Below are positions 22,428-33,218 of a stretch of DNA of 64,000 nucleotides, piece after piece. The stretch lies in the NCBI GenBank assembly GCA_029844215.1, contig CM056734.1:17308501-17372500 (forward strand), written 5' to 3'. The translations under genes were made by a program, and so were the position numbers. The notes under the pieces were generated by a model. That model was not told where the DNA came from and made no database searches. It saw only the letters and a list, made by a program, of their open reading frames with translations. How positions within the stretch are numbered: the first letter of the stretch is position 1; the number at the start of each line of letters is the position of its first letter. Source of the DNA: Przewalskia tangutica (taxonomy: Eukaryota; Streptophyta; Magnoliopsida; Solanales; Solanaceae).

Positions 22428-25192
22428 CTACTGTCTACCTTGAAATCTTGATCCTTTTTTCCTACTTTTCCAGAACTCATCCTTCTTTCCCTTTTTCTTC
22501 TCTTTCAATAAACCCATACTGCTTTTAACTATTCCCATTAAAGCACTCTTATCCTTCCTGTTCTTTATGGCAGCTTTTACATCTAGAATTGACCGGAGCT
22601 TCTCATATGATTCAGCATCAGGCACTTGCCGGTTTTTCACCATCTGCTTGTGAAAATAAAATGCCCTCTTGAAATCCCGCACACGGATGAAGGCATATAT
22701 CATTGTGGAATATGTAATAGAATCAGGTTTTAGATTAAGTGCTGCCATCTCCTTCAAAAGCTGTGGCAACCTTGATTCTTGTCCTCCCCTCGCATATGCA
22801 TTAATCAACATGTTGTATGTCATTACTGTTGGCTGTAACCCAAGCTTCCCAAACTCACAAATTACATCTCTTGCTTCGACATAGCAACCTTGTTTAGCAA
22901 ATCCATCCAGTATAATGTTAAATGTCACCCTTGTCCCTTCAATTTTATCTCTGATCATTATTTTCCAAATTTTCATCAGTGTTTGGGTATCACCAGCACG
23001 TCTAAATGCATCAAGAAGAGCAGTATAAGTTTCTATGGAGGGCTTTATTCCCTCCCTTTGCATATTCTCAAAAGCTGTATAAGCTTTATCATGCCACCCA
23101 CTGATTGAATATGCATGGATAAGAGCTGTATAAGAGTACGAATTTGGTTTTATACCAAACTTTTTCATCCTCAAGAATGCATTTGCAGCCAAGTCACTCA
23201 TTTTCCTCAGTCTTCCATAGGCACTGATCAGGCATGTATATGATTTCACATTTGGCTCCAAATCAACATCTTCCATTTCCTGAAGCAGCTTCTCAACAAC
23301 ATCGGGCTGGAGTCTCCTACTGTATGCATCCATCAAAATATTATAAGTAGCCGAGGTAGGTGCAATTCTTTTCTTCTTCATTTCAGCAAAGAGACCTTCA
23401 GCTTCTTCAATTTGGTTAGACTTACAGTAAGCATGCATCAGAGTATTATAGACAATGGCATTAGAAGATATTCCCCTTTTCTCCATTTCCAACTGGATAA
23501 TTAAAGCTTCCTTCTTCAGGCCTTCCTCACAAAAGGATTTAATTAGAGTACCTGCTACTTCCAAGCTCCACTTCACACCTTCTTTGTTCATCTTTTCGAA
23601 TAACTCCCAAGCTTCTTTGGCACTCTTCCCCCGTTTCCTCATTATTGTAATCATAATGGAACTCGTCACATGGTCTGGTTGGATAAAATTTGTTTCCATG
23701 GACTCATAAACTTCCCAAGCATCATCATACCTTTAATAAATTAAGCCAGTGAAAGGAACATAAGTTACCAAGGAAAAGCTTACACAAAATTGAATTACTA
23801 CTCTCTTAAAGGATGTAAACACACCAAATGGACACCAGAACTGCAAGACTTTCTTATATACCAAGCATTTCGAATGAAACATGTGAAAAGACAACATATG
23901 CTAGGAGCATTTTCTGTTGCCAACTCCTTTGCACAACCAATATGAAACTCAAATGAGGTACACCAAAAACAGTGGCGTAACTAGAAATTTCATCCAGGGT
24001 GTTCAAGATTTAATATGTATGTCCAAAATATAGTTTTTGACCTATAAATGCAGTATAATTTTCTCTATACAAAGTATAATCTTCTGATGAAGGGTGTTCA
24101 AGATTTAATATGTACGTATAAAAAGTAATTTTTGACCTACTTATATAATATAATTTTCTCTATACAAAGTATAATGTTCCGATGAAGGGTGTTCAATTGA
24201 CCACACAGCTCCGCCATTGACCAAAAATGACCTCTAAACAATCGACAGTTATCACCAAACATACACTAAAACATGGCAATTACACGTATCAAACCATCTG
24301 AGCAATACTATAAACATCAAAAGCAACGATCTTCGCAATCAAACAAGTGTAAAAGCTTTCAGTCATACCTTCTACAGCATAAAAGACCGGAAATAACTGC
24401 ATTATAAACATGAACATCCCTGAACCCCTTTCGATTAGGCAAGTTCTTAAACAAAACTAGTAACTCCTTACTCATACCAGCCCTCCCAAGTATTGGAAAA
24501 AGAATGGTATATGCACGAGGTGTTACCAATGAAGGTTCATTAAGTCCCATCCATTCAAAAAAATACAAGCAATCAATCACTAAACCTTCATTTCCCAGCA
24601 AACCCAACACTTCCTCACAGTCTTTCTGTCCAACTCTCCCTTCAAATTCACCTAATACCTCCCCTAACGTCACATTTTCCGGTAAGCTCTTCGCCTTCTC
24701 TACTATTTCATTGACAATCCCTTCAATTCTAGGACTTGTGGGTGTGTGGAATAGTGAATTTTGAATGTATCTGACCTCGTCTTCGTCGTTTTCAGTTGAA
24801 CCAGTGATAGAAGCAAGGTGCCAAGATGTTTTACGGTTCGTTTGAAGAGATAATTTGCCTTGCTGACCTGGGTCTGGGTCGGATCCTTGGTTTGTTGTTC
24901 GGGTCTGGAAAAATCGGCGAATTGGGTCATTGTCGGGTTGTTTTAGCTGATGGGTTTCTGAAAGAATAAGTTCTTCTCCTTCGTCTCCTACTACGTCATC
25001 GTCGTTTTCTTCAAGGAAAGAAAGAAAAACGTTGGAAGGTGTAGAATGAGTAATGGAAGAGTTGGAGAACGAAGAGAAGGGTGTAAAGGATATGAGATTT
25101 TTTCCAATTCTGAAAGGGTGACGGGATGAGTGGTGATTTACCTGTAATGTACAGGAAGTTGAAGATGGGATGAAGGAGTGTTTGAGCGCCAT
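22428..25192 (-). CDS. EMB1006: Pentatricopeptide-repeat protein, EMB1006 (At5g50280) type
   Basis: Two exons, 25192-24369 and 23730-22428, join in phase 2 and give 708 residues. The first about 60 residues are Ser/Thr-rich with few acids, consistent with a plastid transit peptide. An acidic linker follows. From about residue 220 come about twelve P-type PPR motifs, for example ..NAIVYNTLMHAYCKSNQIEE.. and ..PNVKSYTCLISAYGRLRKMS... The basic C-terminal tail (KEKKKGKKDEFWKSRKKGSR) matches the Arabidopsis EMB1006 protein, which is essential for embryo development and predicted to act on organellar RNA. No E/DYW or SMR domain is seen. The single intron (23731-24368) contains a 250-bp hAT MITE. 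A SINE lies about 220 bp upstream of the ATG. The last 150 or so codons are duplicated at 35.6-36.0 kb. Confidence 0.93.
23970..24219. mobile_element. hAT-type MITE in the PPR intron
   Basis: The ends CAGTGGCG and, inverted, CAATGGCGGAGC are flanked by a perfect 8-bp direct repeat ACCAAAAA (23962-23969 and 24220-24227). Inside, a unit of about 100 bp (GGGTGTTCAAGATTTAATAT ... TCTCTATACAAAGTATAAT) is tandemly doubled. The 8-bp duplication identifies a hAT-superfamily insertion. Confidence 0.85.
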
Positions 25193-25410
25193 AGCAAACG
25201 GCTTCTGAGCTTCAGTGGAATTTGGATTGGCTTTTAAGAGATAAGGTTTAAAATTTTGCTCGGTATAGAATTCTGGGAAACGTATAAGAAGGTTTTACTG
25301 GCTTGAAAGAAAATAACAGAGAGATAAGAGGTTGAAAATTGAGAAAAAGGTTGACGGTAATTCTTTTACGGTCAATAATTTATAGTTGGAGGTTGAACTT
25401 GTCACAACTT

Positions 25411-25616
25411 GCTGTTGACGAAGTAACAACAGTCGCTACTCACGCACAGGATAAATTTCGGGCTGACGCAATAGCTTGCAAACCACGTCAACCGATTAAC
25501 CACATTTGGCAAATTATGTGTGACAAACTCAACCAAGAAGGTTTATGCAGGGGATCGAACTTGTGATTTTACGGTCTCGCGCTCTACTGCTACACCAACT
25601 TGACTATCCTCGCGGA
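25411..25616 (-). mobile_element. tRNA-headed SINE in the PPR promoter region
   Basis: Reverse orientation copy of the family at 21400. The B-box appears as GGGGATCGAACTTGTGATTT on the plus strand. It is flanked by a perfect 12-bp duplication TTGTCACAACTT (25399-25410 and 25617-25628). It lies about 220 bp upstream of the PPR start codon and in the same transcriptional orientation. Confidence 0.9.
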
Positions 25617-25628
25617 TTGTCACAACTT

Positions 25629-25977
25629 CAGCTGAGTGACACATGAGTTGATAGAATTGTTTTGCAGAGAATTAGGATAAAAAAATAGTAGGCAATTGAG
25701 TCTCGTTGCAATGTGGGTGAGAGAGGTGGGGTTCTCCTTTTTTCTTTTTTTACTAATAGTATTTAAGTATTACGAAAATCATTATTTTTGTGTGTATTGC
25801 TCCATTTTGTTCTATATCGAGATATTTGTTGTCTTATTTTTTTTGGCATTAATTTCATTTTCTTTTAGTCGGTGGTCTATTAGAAATAACATCTCGACCT
25901 CACAAAGATAAAGTTAAGTTATGCATATATCTTATTCTCCCAAAATTTCATTTTGTGACATTACACTAGATATGTTG
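25629..25977. other. AT-rich spacer
   Basis: Pyrimidine-rich and AT-rich sequence with no gene or element recognised. Confidence 0.4.
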
Positions 25978-26337
25978 TTACAACAATAACAACATATCCA
26001 GTGAAACTCCACAACGTGGGGTCAGGAAAGGATAAAGTGTACGCAGACCTTATCTATACCTTGATAAGTAGAGCGGTTGTTTCGGAGAGATCATCGGCTC
26101 AAGACAGAGTATAAGCACGAGTAAAGCAAAATCAAAAGCACAACAAGAGCAAAGCAAGAAAAATGTTCAGATCCGGTCAATTTTATTTTTAAGCAGTATG
26201 AAAATGCTGGTATGAAAAGCGAATAAGCCATGATAACGCATTCTGAAAAAGTAAGCAGTAACTAGCGCTTGTAAATAAGCTAACTAAAATATACTAAATG
26301 ACACATATCAACATAAATCAAACTACAGAGGATTAAA
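25978..26337 (-). mobile_element. 5'-truncated LINE 3' end
   Basis: The plus strand reads ACAACAATAACAACATATCC, then CGTGGGGTCAGG, AGTGTACGCAGACCTTATC and GGCTCAAGACAGAGTATAAG. It continues with a block (AGTATGAAAATGCTGGTAT ... GATAACGCATTCTGAAAA) that aligns with 13205-13270 of the LINE in the UFSP2 intron. It is therefore a LINE 3' UTR rather than a TS SINE, although the terminal part is shared. Confidence 0.7.
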
Positions 26338-27319
26338 GTACACCAGCCGTTCTATAATATTTTTAAATATTACATTGAAATAATAATATTTTTAAAATAT
26401 TATATTAATTTAACATATTATTTAATTATTATATATAATAATTGTTAAATAAAGAAAAGTTTGTATATTCAAATGTTCAAAAAATAGGTAATTTTAATTA
26501 TTCACTATTTTGATCTTAACACAACATCTTAATATTATTCAAATTCAAACATCTAATTCCTAATGCACCTCTCGTTATTCAGATGTGCAGATTCAAACTT
26601 ATTAATTTTAACAAAAATAAGTGAGGCTTTAGACACTCTTTGCTATACCAGTATCCTTGTCCCTCAACAACCATGCTAAACGAGTGAGCTTGGTGCCTAC
26701 CACATGGGGTAAGTGTGGCTGCAAATTTCAGTGCTATGTTCGACGGAAGACGAGCTAGCACCAACAACCTTTGAGCTCTACACATTTGGGTGGTGCCAAA
26801 TTTAAAGCGAGGCGTGCTAGTGGGCTACGAGTGCGCTCATCCGTTGCTTGTTGCGCAATTGAGAGCAGGATTTCTTGCGGGATGTTCGAGTGTCACAATG
26901 AGGTGTTTAAAAGCATAAGACTTAAAAAAATAAGATGTGTAATTGAAAATTTGATCTTAGTACGAGAAGGACTTATGCATTTTTCCGTTCTTGAATTAAA
27001 AAAGCTTGTTTAATTGATAAGTAAGGTCAGACAAAAGCATGATCGAGTAGGATCTAAATTTCAATAGAAAAAAAATGTTACGTAATTTATTTTCATTTGT
27101 TTGAATATTAACAAATATATTTTTATCAAATAGTATTGAAGTGCTTAAATTGATCCACACACCACTCCTTTTTTCTTCAAAAAGAACTTGTTAGGCACAT
27201 GGAAATTTTGTCACTTTTGCAATAATAATATGCAAGCGAGGGATATCAATGCAATTTCAAAATACCAAAAACCCTAATCGGGCACACTGAATGGAGCTCC
27301 ACTCCACCTCAGCTTAAGC
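26338..27319. other. Intergenic spacer upstream of MRF
   Basis: AT-rich to about 26560, then a mixed-composition stretch. Open frames at 26579-26785 and 26771-27013 overlap and lack recognisable features. A 5-kb neighbourhood of MITE and SINE insertions ends here. Confidence 0.4.
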
Positions 27320-27671
27320 GTGAAGGACACGTGGATAGAGTCATTGTTGCTGACGTGTAAATGTAACCGTAGTCTCCCTATTTATGCTCTTCATTCTCAT
27401 CCTTTTTATGTCCTTTTCAAGCAAATCTCAATCCAAATCCACAAACCTATACATACAAATTCATATATTCATACATATCATCTTCACATCCCTTTCCATT
27501 TGATCTAGGTTTTACTGGAATGTGTTACACTATTTGAGGATCGGATTCTCGAGAATTCTCGAGATCCGAGCCAAGAACAGAGGAATTTGTTCGTTATACG
27601 GAGCTTTCCAAGTGGCTGGTTAGGGTTTCGAACTGGTCGCTCTCTTCACTGTTGCCACTCAGTGCAGAGAG
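27320..27671 (+). promoter_or_regulatory. MRF promoter and first (5' UTR) exon
   Basis: A G-box/ABRE (CACGTG, 27328-27333) and a second ACGT core (TGACGTGT, 27351-27358) lie about 45 and 25 bp upstream of a TATA-like CTATTTATG (27379-27387). The leader carries a five-codon uORF (ATG 27520, stop 27535-27537) and a perfect 18-bp palindrome TCTCGAGAATTCTCGAGA (27547-27564). A GT at 27672 starts a leader intron that ends at AG 27757-27758. Promoter elements are by inspection. Confidence 0.5.
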
Positions 27672-27768
27672 GTAATACTTGATTTATTATGTGATTTTAA
27701 TAACTGTTCCGGGGCGATTTCGTGTTGTAAATGAATATTGATTGTTTGATATGTGTAGATTCTGTGAA

Positions 27769-30700
27769 ATGGCATCGAAAGAGGGATTATTGACTGAAGG
27801 ACAAAGGGAAATGTTGGAAACTGCAGCACCGAACGAGGAGATTTTGTCATCTTCTCCGACGTCACCAGGTGCTGCTAAGTCTTCGTCAGTTTTGTTATCG
27901 GAACATCACGTGAAGGCGCCTTCAGGCCGTGGAAAGGCATCCACGGCTGGGATTGCTATGAGACATGTACGACGTACGCACTCAGGGAAACATATCCGTG
28001 TTAAGAAGGGTTAGTATTAGTTTTCGGCTGAATCATGATGACATTGCAGTTGTTTTCAAGTTTCAATTTGGTATTTGAGGTTATGAATTATGACCTACTT
28101 TTATGTAAATGCCCAATCAGCATACTATATCCTGGTGCTTCATTGTAAGCTGAATGCGCAATAATTTTATAGTTGAAGTGATTCTAATCTAGTCTGAGTA
28201 GCTTGAATTACGACTGACTTTGACCTACATATAGATATAGGCTGGGTATCATTTTGTTAGGTTACCATAGATTGTCAATGCTAATGATGTGTTTTTGGTA
28301 ATAAATGTGAAATATTATCATAGACGCCAAATACACCTAAATAACACCTTGGACTACAACTGCCTTCTAGGAAAGGGTGCTAATTGCTAATGACGTTGTG
28401 AATCCCTTTCTGGAGTACGGCTTTGGGCTAATATGAACTTAGTTCACACGTTGTATTTAGATTGATGTACTTCCTAGATCAACTTAGTTTATTATTAGTT
28501 TTAAAAAAATCACGTCAGGTATAGGATTTAATAGTGACCAAAAATGAAAAAAAGAAGAAGAAATGCTGTAGCAGAGAGGACTATGTATGACGTTTCTTTC
28601 TCATGTTTATTTTGATGCTCCAAGAGTTTGCTGATAAGTGCATATATATAGTAGAAAATATCAATAAGTAGGTTAAGATTGCTTATGTATTTAGTAAGAA
28701 AAGGAGAATATTAATCAAATATTGATTCTTATTTGCGTATATACTTCCTGTTAAAGGAAGTTACTATATCATTGTGTTCGTTTTTATTTTATTAGTACAT
28801 TTCTTTAAAGTGGGTGTTTTTTCATAAAACTGGATGATAAGTGAAGTATGTCTAGAGTAACTCTTCCAACATTACTTTTAGACATATTTACTGCAGGAGT
28901 TCTCGATTTACAACAAAACGTTTCAATGTATCCTTCACTACTGAGTAGTTGTTTAGTATTATCATCCTTTAATTAGAAATGTTTTGATATCCCTGTGAAT
29001 GTGGTGGCTCCATATTTTGATGTCAATACCACTACTTTTGGGCTACATACAGTTTTTGTGATACTGTTTGTGCAAATCACACACACATTTAAGAGGATAT
29101 AGCTGTTATAGCTTTAATAGGTGGGCCAAGTGCTTTCAGAAAAAATTATCTGGTAGATCTCTTTGCATTTTGATAAGTTGTAAAGATTAGTCTGACAAGT
29201 ATATGAGCATATGACCTGTGGAAATCTAATGGTCGTTGGTAGATAAAAGCCAATAGGTAAATACCCAAAAATTTTAGACTAATTTGAAGTTGAAGTGTCG
29301 AGCCGAGGGTGTATTGAAAACAGTCTCTCTACCTCGCACAATGTAGGGGTAAGGTCTGCGTACACCCCTCTCCCATACCCCACTTGTGGGATCACATTGG
29401 GTATGTTGTTGTTGTTGTTGTTGTTGTAGTTGTAGAAGTTGAAGTGTCGAAGCTGGTTGTGAAGCATCAAATGATTGATGAATCTAAACCGGTGCTAATA
29501 TACAGGGAATGCAATCTTGATTATTATTTGTCAGGTTCAACTGTAGTGTTAATTTGATTTTGCCTGTTAGAATATTGGATGTGATTTGTTAATTTCCCCC
29601 TTCTATTAAGCCTGAATTTACATTTATTAGAGTTAATTTCATCTCCATCATTTTTTTTCTTATTTGGAGTTCAAGTGTACCTCCTTTATATCATTTTACT
29701 TTCTTTCTTCCTTCTGATATAGCCTTCAGCTTCTCAATTGCAAGTTGCATGCAGCTTGTAGATGTTTTTCTTTTTCATTTCTTTCTCTGCACCTATACTG
29801 AAGGTTTTCCTGCATTTGATGGTCTAAAATAGATGGAGCCGGCGGTAAAGGCACCTGGGGAAGATGGTTGGATAATGATGGCGAATCTCATATCGATAAG
29901 AATGATCCCAACTATGATAGCGGTGAGGTGAGTCCTACAGATACTATACTGGACCGTGGTGATGAAATAACTTAAGATTTGGTTATATTGCATGGTACAT
30001 TATTTCTTATTGGATTGCTATCATTCATCATGTATCTCTTTTGGAATAATTGATCAAATAAATTCATCTTTTGGCAATGTTACGTTGTACAATATACCAG
30101 AATGCTCCCCCTGTGTATTCTAAAATCTTGAATAATGACTGCATTACCTAATTGTGGGTTATAACAGAGAAAAAGGAAATTTAAAGAATGATAAGGGGAA
30201 CCCGGAAGGGTGGCTCAGTTGGTTAAGCATGGGGCTTTCGTAGTGGAGGTCTCAGGTTCGAAACCCCTGCCTAAGACAACAGGGAATTGGGCCGAGCTCG
30301 TCGCACGGGGCTTGCCTAGTGCGGGTTACCTCTCCTGTGTGGTTTTGTAAGTTATTGCACAGGAGCTGGGTTTACCCTGTGCGCACCCAAAAGGGTAGCG
30401 GTTGCGGATTCCCATGCCAAAAAAAAAAGAATGATAAGGGGAATCGTTGGTGAGAAAGGAACAATGCAAAGGAAGAATAATGTTCAGTCTAAATATCGTG
30501 ATTGTATAGATGAGAGCCAAAGTGAAGGTTCACGACAATCATATATTTCTGCAGAAAGCAATGCGAAGTTTTTTTCCCCAGTCATGTAATATCTATTCTT
30601 TGCACCATGGTTAGTTTCATTTTCTATCCTTTCCTGTCAGTTTACATCTGCCTCCTTGGTAAATAGTTTGTTACTCCCTCCGTCCTAATTTGTACGGCGC

Positions 30701-33218
30701 TCTTTCCTTTTTAATCCGTCCCAAAAAAAATGACACCTTTCTATATTTAGTAACAATTCAACTTTAATTTTACCTTTATACCCTTAATGAAATGATTTTT
30801 AGCCACTCAAATTTCTATGGGTTGTTTTAGACCACAGGTTTCAAAAGCCTTCTTTTATTTTTTAAAAATTTATGCCAAGTAAAGACCTTCATATAAAATG
30901 GGACGAAAAATGGGACGGAGGGAGTATGAGTTATGACTTCCAATTTTATTTCTGTTTAGTAATATAACAGAGAGGTTGTGCTAAGATTTGAACGCATGAA
31001 CATCCTTGATTAAAAAAACGACTTGAACACATTAACCTTTCCACTAAGGTACCTACTGGAGCGCTAAGTCAAGGCCCACAATTGTTTCTGTCCTAGTCCA
31101 CATTTGTCTTCATGTTGTATCTAATCAAATTTGTAATGGTTGAGCAGTGGTTGTCAACAAAATTAATGGCTCGAGGAGTATTGACTTTAAATATTAGATA
31201 ATATAATGATATATGAAGGGACAGGATGGCACAAAATACATACCCTTTGTTAAGGAATTTTGCAGTTTTCTATCTTCTAACACCATTTTTTCCTGGACCT
31301 ATTGATTCAGTTTATGACTGTTTGATTTGTCAGTGTTGTGGAACTGCCTCAGTAATTCTCATGAAAGTTATTATATTGTTGTCATCCTCCTCCTTGACTA
31401 TAACTGGAACAGGAGCCGTATGAGCTTGTTGTAGCTGCTGTCTCTGATCCATTGGATGATTACAAGAAATCTGTAGCATCAATTATTGAGGAATATTTCA
31501 GCACTGGTGACGTTGAAGTGGCTACGTCTGATCTCAAGGAATTAGGTTCAACTGAATATCACCCATATTTTATTAAGAGGCTTGTTTCTATGTCAATGGA
31601 TAGGCATGATAAGGAGAAGGAAATGGCTTCTGTTCTTCTTTCTGCACTTTATGCTGATGTCATCAACCCTACCCAGATTAGTCGGGGATTTTTCATGCTT
31701 GTGGAGTCTGCTGATGACTTGGTAGTGGACATACCTGATACTGTTGATATCCTCGCTTTATTCATCGCACGGGCTGTGGTCGATGACATTCTTCCACCAG
31801 CTTTTATCGCCAGAGCCAGAAAAATGATCCCAGAATCCTCCAAGGGGAATCAGGTGCTGCAAACTGCTGAGAAAAGCTATCTCTCAGCTCCACACCATGC
31901 AGAACTCGTTGAGAGGCGCTGGGGTGGCAGCACCCATTTCACTGTTGAGGAAGTCAAGAAAAGGATTGCTGATCTATTGAGGGAGTATGTTGAGAGTGGA
32001 GACACTGTTGAGGCCCGCAGATGCATAAGAAAATTGGAGGTTTCTTTTTACTATCATGAAGTTGTCAAGAGAGCTCTAGTTTTAGCCATGGAGACGCAGT
32101 CTGCTGAAGCACTTATTCTGAAGCTTCTAAAGGAGGCTGCAGAAGAGGGTCTTATAAGTTCCAGTCAAATGGTGAAGGGCTTTTCTAGGATGGCTGAGAG
32201 TATCGATGATCTTTCTCTGGATATTCCTTCTGCTAAAACGTCGTTCCAGTCAATTGTTCCTCGGGCAGTCTCTGAGGGATGGCTTGATTCATCTTTTCTG
32301 AAAGCCTCAGGTGATGATGGGCAAGCAAATGGCCCAGATGATGAAAAGGTGAAGCAGTACAAAAAACAAATTGTTAATATAATCCATGAATATTTCCTCT
32401 CAGATGACATTCCGGAACTAATCCGGAGTTTGGAAGATTTGGGTGCACCTGATTATAATCCCATTTTTCTGAAGAAGCTAGTTACCCTTGCCATGGACAG
32501 GAAAAACAAGGAAAAAGAAATGGCATCTGTTTTTCTTTCTGCACTTCATATTGAGATTTTTTCTACTGAAGACATAGTCAATGGGTTTGTGATGCTACTG
32601 GAATCCGCGGAAGATACAGCACTTGACATTTTAGATGCTTCCAATGAACTAGCTCTTTTCCTTGCTAGGGCTGTAATAGATGATGTCCTTGCTCCATTGA
32701 ATTTGGAGGAAATAACGAACAGGTTGCCACCAAATTGCAGCAGTGGTGCCGAGACTGTCTGTGTGGCTCAATCGCTTCTATCTGCACGTCATGCTGGAGA
32801 GAGGATCCTGAGGTGTTGGGGTGGTGGGAATGGCTCGGCTGTGGAGGATGCAAAGGATAAGATACAAAAGCTTCTTGAGGAATTTGAAAGTGGTGGTGTT
32901 ATCAGTGAAGCTTGCCAATGCATACGAGATATGGGGATGTCATTCTTCAATCATGAGGTAGTGAAGAAAGCTTTGGTCATGGCCATGGAGAAGAAGAATG
33001 ATAGGATGCTGGATTTGCTGCAAGAGTGCTTTAACGAGGGGCTTATCACCATCAACCAGATGACTAAAGGCTTTGGGAGGATCAAGGATGGACTTGATGA
33101 TCTAGCTCTTGACATTCCAAATGCAAAGGATAAATTCACGTTTTATGTGGAACAAGCCAAAGAAAGAGGCTGGCTGTTACCGTCCTTTGGGTTATATCAG
33201 ATGCATCTTGGTGGGTAG
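27769..33218 (+). CDS. MRF: MA3-domain translation regulatory factor (MRF/ECIP1 family)
   Basis: Three coding exons, 27769-28009, 29833-29927 and 31413-33218, join in phase to give 713 residues. A leader intron precedes the ATG. The N-terminus is Ser-rich and basic (MRHVRRTHSGKHIRVKK), then a Gly/Asp linker (GKGTWGRWLDND). Four MA3 domains follow at roughly residues 127-240, 288-405, 425-540 and 588-705. Each has the helix pattern beginning with a YKK or VKKRI block and ending with IARAV or LDIPNAK motifs. MA3 domains bind the helicase eIF4A. Plant MRF proteins associate with translation machinery downstream of TOR, and one member, ECIP1, binds EIN2. The four-MA3 layout distinguishes this plant family from animal PDCD4, which has two. 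Both large introns hold SINEs, and the second also holds a Stowaway; the coding exons are undisturbed. Confidence 0.95.
29302..29434 (+). mobile_element. TS SINE, 5'-truncated
   Basis: Contains GTAGGGGTAAGGTCTGCGTA, CACTTGTGGGATCACATTGG and GTATG(TTG)n, the diagnostic TS SINE tail. It is flanked by a perfect 16-bp duplication GAAGTTGAAGTGTCGA (29286-29301 and 29435-29450). It lies in MRF intron 1. Confidence 0.92.
30201..30427 (+). mobile_element. tRNA-headed SINE, full-length with 16-bp TSD
   Basis: The head has GGGTGGCTCAGTTGGTTAAG (A-box) and CAGGTTCGAAACCCC (B-box). The body ends with GGGTTTACCCTGTGCGCACC and an A-run. Direct repeats AGAATGATAAGGGGAA at 30185-30200 and 30428-30443 delimit it exactly. 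It lies in MRF intron 2. Confidence 0.93.
30674..30924. mobile_element. Stowaway MITE in MRF intron 2
   Basis: Ends CTCCCTCCGTCCTAATTTGT and, inverted, CTCCCTCCGTCCCATTTTTC with TA on both sides. The 251-bp interior has the CTTTCTATATTTAGTAACAA motif common to this family. No coding capacity. Confidence 0.88.

Noticed and set aside
30201..30275. Possible tRNA gene in MRF intron 2
   Set aside because: It is the tRNA-like head of a SINE bounded by a 16-bp target duplication.
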